From: Stephanodiscus triporus
Lineage: Eukaryota > Bacillariophyta > Thalassiosirophyceae > Thalassiosirales > Thalassiosiraceae
Reading direction: 5' to 3'
Assembly: GCA_036939755.1 (NCBI GenBank)
Contig: JALLAZ010001237.1
Coordinates: forward strand, 1-15,850
DNA length: 15,850 nt
Shown here one piece after another: positions 1 to 7,711 of the stretch. The first letter of the stretch is position 1; each line of letters opens with the position of its first letter. Both the position numbers and the translations under genes were made by a program. The notes below the pieces were generated by a model, which was not told where the DNA came from, ran no database searches, and saw only the letters and a program-made list of their open reading frames with translations.

Positions 1-804
1 CCTCCCCCTCGTACCCATCCCCCCCCCGCCCCCCCCCCGCGCGGCCTCCGTCGCCATCATGCGATCGCGGAGCATCGCCCGTCGTTCCATCGCCCGACGG
101 AGGAGGTCGGCATCCTCGAGGCCAGGATACGGCGACAGCGTCGACGATATCGCGGGAGAGCGACACGACGACGACGATGCGACGACGTCGTGATCCTCCC
201 CGACGTCTTCGTCGTCGTCGTTCGCATCCTCGTGTCGATTGTATTGTGGCCGCTGCTGCTGCTGCTGTTGTTGTTGCTGTTGTCGTTGCTGCTGCTGCTG
301 CTGTAGCAGCTGCTGTTGCTGCCGTCGCAGTTGCAGGAATCGTTCCTCCGCCTGCCGCTGCTCCATTTCCTGCCTCTGTCGTCGTTCGCGCCGACGACGG
401 CGCTCCTCGCGCGCGTCCTCCTCCCATCCCCGGAGAGGACGCCCATCTCCTCCACCTCCCCCCCCTCCATCTCCTCCCCCTTCTTGTTCTGCTGCTGCCC
501 CTCCTACTACTATCCCTACCAGCCCCCCCGATTCCATCCGACGGAGTTCCTCCTCGTCCTCCTCCAATTCCTCCTCCCCCCCGTCGTTCGTCGTCGACGT
601 TCCGTTCCCATTCGCGCCCTCCTCGCGCTCGCGCCTCCCCGAGGATCTTTTCCCCTCCCGAGGACGGCCGGGAGGGGTGGGGGGGGGGATGGCGCCGCCT
701 CCTCGGTCGTAGTCGTAGTCGTCGTCGCAGTCCCGATGCCCCCCCCTCCTACCGCCGCCGGCGCCGGGAGAAGAAGACGACGACGACGACGACGACGATG
801 ACAT
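1..804 (-). CDS. Partial N-terminus of a Gln/Arg/Glu-rich, probably coiled-coil protein, unknown function
   Basis: One minus-strand frame has no stop from 1086 down to base 1. Its first ATG is at 804, giving 268 codons that continue off the left edge. In order the protein shows: a poly-Ser start, a Gly/Arg-rich part, an acidic run (EEELEEDEEEL, about residues 77-87), a charged segment rich in REERRRRRERR that passes into a Gln-rich run (about residues 150-187), an acidic DDDEDVGED patch, and an amphipathic RRAMERRAMLRDRMM segment. The Gln run mixes CAG and CAA and is broken by Leu and Arg, which fits a selected protein tract better than a pure microsatellite. No family is recognised. Base composition (GC-rich, triplet-rich) keeps several frames open here, so the choice rests on the charged coiled-coil character. 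Upstream exons are possible; the frame is also open from 805 to 1086 but without an ATG. Confidence 0.5.
   Translation of the reverse strand, partial: MSSSSSSSSSSSPGAGGGRRGGHRDCDDDYDYDRGGGAIPPPTPPGRPREGKRSSGRREREEGANGNGTSTTNDGGEEELEEDEEELRRMESGGLVGIVVGGAAAEQEGGGDGGGGGGGDGRPLRGWEEDAREERRRRRERRQRQEMEQRQAEERFLQLRRQQQQLLQQQQQQRQQQQQQQQQQRPQYNRHEDANDDDEDVGEDHDVVASSSSCRSPAISSTLSPYPGLEDADLLRRAMERRAMLRDRMMATEAARGGGGGGMGTRGR
253..303. repeat. Imperfect CTG/TTG (CAG/CAA) trinucleotide tract
   Basis: Seventeen consecutive triplets are CTG or TTG on the plus strand, with a single TCG. On the minus strand they encode an almost uninterrupted poly-Gln run within the partial gene above. The mixture of synonymous codons is visible directly. 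Confidence 0.85.
776..801. repeat. ACG/CGT microsatellite at the start of the minus-strand gene
   Basis: About eight GAC units in tandem. On the minus strand they read TCG codons directly after the ATG at 804, so the protein would begin with a poly-Ser run. Length polymorphism would be expected. Confidence 0.8.
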
Positions 805-1461
805 GCGATTGGCTCTCTCTCCGGTGTCCGATTTTCCCTCTAGGTTACCATTCTCAATACATATATGAACGGGCGTATTGTTCGGGGGGTCCCGGGGGAA
901 GGCTTGGGAATACGAGGGGGGCGAGAGGGAAGGCAGGGTGCGGATGATGGATGGATGATGGGGGCGAATAGAATCACAAGATCTCCGATCTCTACCGCGA
1001 AGAAACTTTTGGTCCCCGCGCGCTCTGAGCGGGGGCGGATCGCCGTTGAGGGATACTTTGTATTTTATTGAAAGAGATGACGATTCCTACTTATCCTTAC
1101 CTAGAGTGCGAATATTTGATTGGCGTAGGAATTGATATCAATTAGACCGGGGTTTAAGAAACAGACCTATCGTATTGTACCTAATTAGCAAAGATAATAT
1201 CTCTTTATCGGTGAATTTGCGTTTTTCAGCGTATTGGTACCTTAAAATCTGAACCGGAGTTTTGACAGCTTTTATTTAACAAACTACTCATATTAACACC
1301 CAATACTAAGACCACATAGAGAAAGCTGACAGTCTCAGCTTTCAAACGATATAGGGGTCTGGGGGTCGCGGAAGGAGTTATTGTGGCTAAATATTACTCC
1401 GCGCGAAATGGTTGAGGTTGTGATTTGACCTGTTTTTGAGGTACCGATCGAAAACTCAGCC
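805..1461. other. Intergenic stretch left of the retrotransposon
   Basis: No supportable gene. Composition changes from GC-rich to AT-rich near 1070. The minus frame of the left gene stays open to 1086, so 805-1086 could be its 5' untranslated region or part of an upstream exon. The only structured element seen is the perfect hairpin at 1321-1343. Confidence 0.6.
1321..1343. repeat. Perfect 9-bp inverted repeat (hairpin)
   Basis: GAAAGCTGA, a 5-nt spacer CAGTC, then TCAGCTTTC. The arms match exactly. It lies outside the retrotransposon in non-coding DNA, and its function is unknown. Confidence 0.8.
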
Positions 1462-1631
1462 CTTAGATGAGAAACAGGATGAAGTGAGACTTAGATTTAG
1501 AGGATCAGCCGATAATCTAAGTCAAACGCTAAAGACCTAAAGACGAGCAATATGAATGGCTCGGAGAGGACAGCTCTGGCGGGAACCGCCGACGGACAGA
1601 CCTAGCACCTAGGGACAGAGTGTCCCTTAAG
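1462..1631 (-). repeat. 3' LTR of the Ty3/gypsy element
   Basis: Direct repeat of 10212-10380. By hand alignment there are about 18 substitutions and 5 indel bases. The last 38 bases (1594-1631) are identical to 10343-10380. Four perfect inverted repeats lie inside: 1489-1497 with 1514-1522, 1578-1582 with 1586-1590, 1601-1605 with 1609-1613, and 1612-1617 with 1621-1626. On the plus strand the copy starts CTTAGA and ends CTTAAG, so it lacks the usual TG/CA ends. Confidence 0.9.
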
Positions 1632-1870
1632 CGACCCAAAAATACTTGACGAGCTCATCGAGGCACATCGTGCTAGGTGTGCTCGAAGGTGAAGGGTCCA
1701 TGAAACTGAGATCGTTGCGTGAATGACTCCATTGACGGCGAGGGACCACAGACGCAACCGGAAGAACCGGCAAGCGAGGTCGCAAAGAGCCGTCATACCC
1801 GAGGGTACCGAAAAATAAAAGAAAATAAAAAATAAAATGGGGTGGCTGCCGTCATATCGAAGACCTTTTG
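1632..1870 (-). other. 3' untranslated region of the retrotransposon
   Basis: The 239 nt between the Pol stop and the 3' LTR. On the element's coding strand it has a T-rich run (complement of 1810-1838). The bases just before the LTR (complement of 1632-1650) are not purine-rich, so no standard polypurine tract for plus-strand priming is seen. A 90-residue minus frame here begins at a TTG and has no recognisable content, so it is not called a gene. Confidence 0.6.
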
Positions 1871-4800
1871 TCAAGGATAGAGTTGCCGGTATTCCGATTG
1901 TGAAATGGTGGTCATGTGGAAGGATGTGTCGCGCGAAATAGCAGGGTCATGAAATGTAGTGTGGGTGCATGCGTCGACGTGAATAGAGTAGGTCGGAATC
2001 TCAACAGAAGGAATGGAGTTGTGGAACATGGCGGTGTGGGAGCGAAGAATGCCCCAATCCACCCGGTCGACACGGTCCCGACTTTTGCGACCGTGAACAG
2101 TGGCAAAGTCGAAAGGGCCGTGGATATATGTATCCTTGTGTGTGAGATTTATATACCGACGAAATGGAAGTAGTTTGTGATGCAACGCGTAAGCTTCGGA
2201 GGTATCAGACGGGCGGATGAGATGAGTGTAAGACGAAGAGCACTGCGAAAGAAGATCCGATTGGGTGTGATACTGCAGCCAGAAGCGTTGGTTTGTAGCA
2301 TTATAACGGAAGTCCGCCGGATGGGGGATGAAGAAATCGACGATATACCTGCCATCGTCAAGGCACGATGGATAGGACAACGTAGTTGCGCTGAGGGCGA
2401 CGCGAACGAGCCGCCATTCGCGCACGTCATCCACAACTCCACCAATTTTATGCGAAATGAAGAAGAGCTTGTCAGCGCTGGTGATGATGCGCTGCGCAAG
2501 TGAATTCGCGGATGGGACCGATGGAATAGGGCAAGCGGGGACTGAAGGCGGGGGCCCTGTGTAGTGGCCGGGGATGGTGATGATAGAGTCGCTGGTGTTC
2601 AATAAGTCATCGTCGTCCAAGGGGCCAACGTCGCCAAGAATCTTGTCATTAAGCTCAGCAAGGGTAGGCCAAGTAAAACGAAGGGCGTCGGAGGTCGTCA
2701 TGGATGTGGACGGGGCGACGAAAGGGGTCGGCGGTGTGAATCCCTTTATACCCGCCTCTTGATATGGATGCTCTTTGATTTTGCGGTAAAGTTGGCCAAA
2801 TTGATTGTCCGCGCCATCGAGTGGGTAGAATGGTATCAGCTCGACAGGATAGGGGGAGAGGTCGGAAGCGTGGCGTTTGTCTTTCGTTTTGGAGGTGCAG
2901 TGTTCGATCTCGTAAGAAGCACCTCTGAGTTTTGAGATAACGCGCCAGGGACCGGTGAAAGGGTATGTGAGCTTGTCGACCATGCCACGGCTTGCGTCGG
3001 AGCGGACAGCTCTGCGAGCGAAGACGATATCGCCGATGGCAAACAGCTTTGGGTCCGGGCGGCGGGCGTTAACAAACTCGCGATGCCAGGCACGTTGCTC
3101 CTTGACCAAAAGACTGGCGACATCGCGAAGGGCGGAGAGACGCGAAGCAAGGTCGCGGGAGTAGGAGGTGACAGTCGATGGGGTGGATGTTAGTTCAAAA
3201 TGCTTGTTTGTGCAGAAGTCAATCGGGAATTGAAATTCACGGCCAAGGGCAACGAAGGAGCGGGAGAGATCAGTGCCGGGAATTGGGGCGCTGTTCCATG
3301 CATAGAGCAAGAGGAGGATTGCCTCCATTGCGACGCGGACGGAATCGCGTTCGTTCGTCATAATCTTAAGTCCCTTGTTTAAATAACGATTGACCCGTTC
3401 CACCAGCATAGGGTTGTGGTTCCCACCGGATAGCACATGACGATTAATTTGAAGTAGATCCACAGCTTCCTTGAATTCCCCGAAAAATTTACTGTCCTTG
3501 TCGAGAACGATCGTGTGGCAAAATCCAAACCGAATTTGGATTTTCATGAGGCCAGACGCAAAAGTCGTCAAATTAGCATGCTGGATGGACTCCATTGAGG
3601 AGAAGCCTGTCATGCCACAAGCGGCGATGAGGTAGACTTCGCTCCCTTCGAATCCAGAATATTTACCAGCAGAATAAGCGTCGACGAATAGCACGCGAAA
3701 GGGTGCTTCAATGGGAAAATGATAAATCAGCTCGGAGGAAGATCCGCGCGTAGGATTAGAAAGAGCACAGCCGGGGCATGCGAGGCACATTCGTTTGATG
3801 TATGAGTACATTTCCGGCCAGTAGTACCGCATTCGAAGACGGTGAAGAGTACGATAGACATTCAGGTGACCCCCAATTGGATTCAAGTGAAAGGCGACAA
3901 AGAGTATGTCCCTTAGCCCGATAGGTACGATTTGGAGGCGCGTGTAGGACGAGCTGCCCCGTATCGGTTCGTGCAGGATCAGCATGTCGTCCTCGATGAC
4001 TATTTGGGATTGACGCAAAGCATGTCGGTACGCGTAATGAACCGACTCGAGTGCTTTCTTGCATATCTTACCCGGGTCTAATACCATAGCGCGAATCGCA
4101 ACACAGACGGAATCAGCGGAGTAAGCGTCGATCCAGCGAGAGCGCGAAGGAAGTCGAGTGCCTATGGCACCGTTCACAAACGATTGGGCATGCGCAGCCG
4201 GCGCAGCCCACTGGTTTGGAGAGTGTAATTCACAATTGACGTCGCGCATGAAGGTGAGACGAGCGTGGACCTGGTCAAAGATCCATGCCGATGTGAGACC
4301 AGGAATCGCGGAGTCCAGAGAAAATCTGCACGCTGGGTGGGACAATCGATAAGTCAGATTGTCTGTCAGCCCAAAGCACCGTGCGAATTCGAAAGGGGAG
4401 ATCCCGCGCACATGCGTGTGATTCTCGAAGTGGAATTCTATGCCGAATAAATGTTGAAACAGATTTTGGTTGGTGCCAGCGTCAAAGGGAGGGCAAAGAC
4501 CGTCCACGGAGATAACTGCAGAGCCGTTGAAAGAGGACTCGTCAGATCCATGCCGGTGGAGATGATATTTGATACAGACGCCACGAGGACAGGGTGCATC
4601 GCTGGGTGGGTCTGCCGCTGTGAACCGAACGTCCTGCCGGCAGAAGTCATCGTCATCGCGTGCGAGAGAGACAGAATGCTCAGGCCCGTTGAACGGCTCC
4701 CATAAGTACGAGCCAAGTGGTTTTGGCTGAATCGGTGGGGGCGAGCGCAACTCGAACGGGACTACCCGTGGAGTGCATGAAGAGTGAACTCCAAACAGGA

Positions 4801-7514
4801 GGTCACAGCTACCAGCGATGCAATCACCATTGCTTGGGAAATAAACGTCGTCGAATCGGGACAGAGACCAGCCCGCGGATTTCAGTATCCGTGAGAATGA
4901 TCGCACAGCGGTGCGATCGTGATCAGGGAGAATCACCGCCACGACCATCTGTAGGTTGCGCAGTGAGCGGAGTTGAGCGACGATGGATGATTGAATCTGC
5001 CAAAATGATGATGTCGTATCACTATCCCTGAAGCGAAGAGAGTGAATGAGGTAGCCGTGGATCTGTGTCGTGTTGCCCGACGACCGAATATGATGAAGGA
5101 GATCCTTGCCACTGCTGAAGATATCCGGACAAGTCGTGAATTCGCGAAATAAGGCGCGGCCACACTCGTACTGGTCACAAGCCAACGTGATTCGGAACGG
5201 AAGATTTCGGGATGACACAGTTGAGGCGAGATGACCACCACCAAACGCATAAATGGCCCAATTGAAGTGAAGGAGGCGGTGCGCATTGCTGGGTATCTCA
5301 TGATTCGACGTTGCATGAGAAGAAGCAGGCGTGACGTGATTAAAGTTGCCAAATCGAACCGGAACATTGGATAAGTGGGAGAGACCATGACAGTTGTGGT
5401 CGGTCATAGCCACCATGATGAATTGGCAGTGTGAGTCATGGGCGGTGTCCGGGGTTGGTGTTGGGGATTGATCCTCCGACGCGGCGGAGTCCATCTTTGT
5501 AGTCACGCGCGGACCTCGATAGTACGGCATATTCTCCGGTTTCATGGGAAGTGAAGTAGGGGCGGGGAATCGCTGACGCAAACCTCGATCGAAATCGAGG
5601 TAGGATTTGAAAAGTGGGTCGAAACAGATGTCTTCCCCTAAACGTGACCAATAGTCCGCGTCGGTGAGGTGGGTGTCGTTACGATGAACAATATCGACGT
5701 CCCAACACATGAGGCGCATCTGGAGACGGAGAACAGCCGGATTGTTGCCATCGTACGATAAAATGAAACGAGCGGCGTAGCAATCCGTAACCCACACAAA
5801 TCGTTGTCCAAATAGCATGTGACAGTTTTTGTTGATTGCCCAATCGCCGGCAAAACATTCACCCAGGTGGGAGTGCAAGCGTATCTCATTGCCGCGGCTC
5901 CGACGACCACCAAATGCCACTGGGCGCAAGACAGCAGGAGAATCCTTCGTCATGAAGCTAAAGTCCGAGCCAGAGCGGTAGGCAAGCATAGCGGCCTCGG
6001 ACGCCTCATCAGTACCCGGCTGGCACACAACATAGCAAAAGCCCTGTGACGAAAAATCTGTGCGCAAGACGACCAACCGGCGGTGGTTATAACGGGCCAG
6101 GCAGGGGACCGAAAGGATTGCATTTCGGATGTCGTCGAACGAACGACGACATGCGTCCGTCCAGATAGATGCAACCTGGTCGGTATACTCATGATTTGTA
6201 GTCAGCGCCCGGAGGGGTGCAACCCGAAGTTCGAAGTGATGTATGTATTTGCTGTAAAACTGGGCAAAGCCAATGAACTTGGCGACATCACGAACGAGCT
6301 CAGGTTGTGGCCAAGATTCGAGCAGCTGCTGCTTTGATTGAGCTGGCCGATTCCCCTCGGGGCAAACATCGTTGCCGACGAATTCAAATCGCGTAGGAAA
6401 GATGAAACTTTTCCTGAGGCTGAGGGATAGACGATATGCCATGCATACCCGCAGCTGACATTCCATGTATAAAAGTGACGTGGGGACGTCTCGACCATGG
6501 CTGACGATGTCGTCGATGATGATTCTGGTGTTCGTATCGTCATCAATGTCGATGCCCAAGCGCCGAGCAAGCAACTTCCATTGGCTGTCGACGTCATAGA
6601 TGAAGTTGACGAATGTAGCTGGGCCATTCGTTGGGCCGAAGGGCATAAGGGTGTATGTCCACTTGATAGCATTGGGGCCTTGGAAAGCAAGTTTCTCTTG
6701 GCTGTCAGGAGCGACGGCCAACTGGTGGTACCCCGAAGGGGCATCGAACATCCACATCCATTTCCCCAAGCCAAATTCCTTGGATACGGCGGAGTCGCAC
6801 CGAGGGATGGGATACGCGATGACACGTGTGACGGAGTTTAATGGAGTATAGTTGATGCAAAACCACCAGACGAAGTCGTCAATATGGCGGACGTGCTCCT
6901 GATGGGGCTTTGGCGCGAGTACGGCTTTGAAGAGCCAACGCCCATCGTGTATCTGGCGTATATGGCCGACCTGTTCCAGGGCGGCAACGGCCTTGCGCAT
7001 GATAGGAATTTCCTTGGGGCCGTACATGATCCTTTTCACTGCAATGGGGTTAGCATCGCCAGTGTCGATGACACATTCGTAGTTCCGGACAGGAACAAAA
7101 ACGCCACGATCATCGAAAACAGACCAGTACTTGACCACCAGCGCATAGATCTGCTGCTGCAAGTCAGGCGCCAAGTGAGATAGGTCCAAGTCCTTGCGCA
7201 TGCGAGCGCCGTGGAGTTCCTCGCGGAAGGGAAAGGTAAAGTTAGGATCAGGTCCGTCAAGGGGAGGAGCAGGATGGCGAAGCTTCCGAAGGACAGGTCC
7301 ACCGTCAATATTGTGCAGCAGTACGTCGAACTCGTCCAATTGATCAGGGAACCCTCGATCGTCAATGAAGACGTTCTTAATTCGGCGGCGACATTTTGCT
7401 TTAGGGGCGACACGGATAGGAGATCCTGGTGGCGTGCGCTTGGAGGGAGTTGGAGGCATCCCGGACATCGTCGACGGTGGAGCAGCGTACGATGATGCTC
7501 GCAAGCATGGCTTC
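1871..7514 (-). CDS. pol: Pol polyprotein: reverse transcriptase, RNase H, methyltransferase-like insert, integrase
   Basis: The start 7514 assumes the splice at 7515-7711; the first in-frame ATG is 7468, giving 1865 residues, and numbering here is from that Met. Reverse transcriptase: FDAPSGYHQ with Asp242, PFGPTNGPATF, and an IIIDD active site with Asp319/320 where YVDD or YLDD is usual. RNase H: Asp471, Glu537, Asp562 and Asp605 of ADYWSR. A non-canonical region at about 620-1105 holds a degenerate C5-methyltransferase-like fold (see its own entry). Integrase: zinc-binding His1194, His1201, Cys1231, Cys1234; catalytic Asp1263, Asp1323 and Glu1357 (in LVERVNR). A GPY/F module lies around Gly1506 (PFTGPWRV). 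About 320 further residues form an unassigned C-terminal domain. All catalytic residues of these enzymes are present. The protein copies element RNA into DNA and integrates it. Pol lacks a protease, which is in the Gag frame upstream. Confidence 0.93.
4244..5266 (-). other. Candidate degenerate C5 DNA methyltransferase-like domain within Pol
   Basis: Pol residues about 735-1075, between RNase H and integrase, where gypsy elements normally have only a short linker. Seen in order: FGGGHLAS (742-749), like the SAM-binding motif I; ACDQYECGRALF (763-774), placed like motif II with its acidic residue; SSGKDLL (785-790), like motif III; a mixed helix/strand stretch ending in ILPDHD; SCDLLFGVHSS, where motif VIII would fall; VRGISPFEFARCFGL (around Pro1025), similar to the motif IX region of cytosine methyltransferases; and LDSAIPGLTSAWIF, similar to motif X. 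The catalytic Pro-Cys of motif IV and the ENV of motif VI are not seen, so activity is doubtful. Capture of cytosine methyltransferases by retrotransposons is known in dinoflagellates and a charophyte. Assignment here is inference from motif order. Confidence 0.5.
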
Positions 7515-7711
7515 CTAGTCGGAAAAGACGATGGCAGAGTATATGAGAAGACAGCGAGGAAATAATGTATCCGAGAAGATCTCTACCAGTGGAGAGTCGG
7601 AGTACAGAAAGAATTCCTAAATACATCTCATTAACAACGAGTTGGGTAGCAAGCTATGGTTGCAGTGTGTGTTCCAAAACACGACCTGGTCAGGGTCAAA
7701 ACGGAACTCAC
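7515..7711 (-). other. Candidate retained intron joining gag-protease to pol
   Basis: Reading the minus strand, the gag frame ends TAT TTG TGA; the bases from 7711 are GTGAGT, a strong donor that contains the stop codon. A pyrimidine-rich stretch ends at GACTAG (7520-7515). Removing the 197 nt leaves TT+G, so the terminal Leu is unchanged, and continues AAG CCA TGC directly into the Pol frame, which is otherwise closed upstream by TAG at 7585-7583. The spliced product would be a 2687-residue Gag-Pro-Pol. The host MED6 intron uses the same GTGAGT donor and a similar CCGACAG acceptor. No transcript evidence is available. Confidence 0.55.

Noticed and set aside
177..947. 256-codon plus-strand frame rich in Ala, Pro and Arg
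   Set aside because: It is the complement of the GC- and triplet-rich tract. Its poly-Ala/Val and poly-Pro runs follow from the CTG repeat read in another frame, and the minus frame has better protein character.
1810..1838. A-rich run as polypurine tract
   Set aside because: It is pyrimidine-rich on the element's coding strand and about 180 bp from the 3' LTR.
1602..1874. 90-codon minus frame overlapping the Pol stop
   Set aside because: It starts at TTG, runs into the 3' LTR and has no recognisable content.
6202..6825. 207-codon minus frame inside the reverse transcriptase region
   Set aside because: It is an alternate-frame shadow of Pol; all catalytic motifs are in the Pol frame.
7583..7710. 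Ribosomal frameshift or stop readthrough between gag and pol
   Set aside because: The frames do not overlap; the Pol frame is closed by TAG at 7585-7583, 123 nt beyond the gag stop, so a simple frameshift cannot join them. Reinitiation remains possible.
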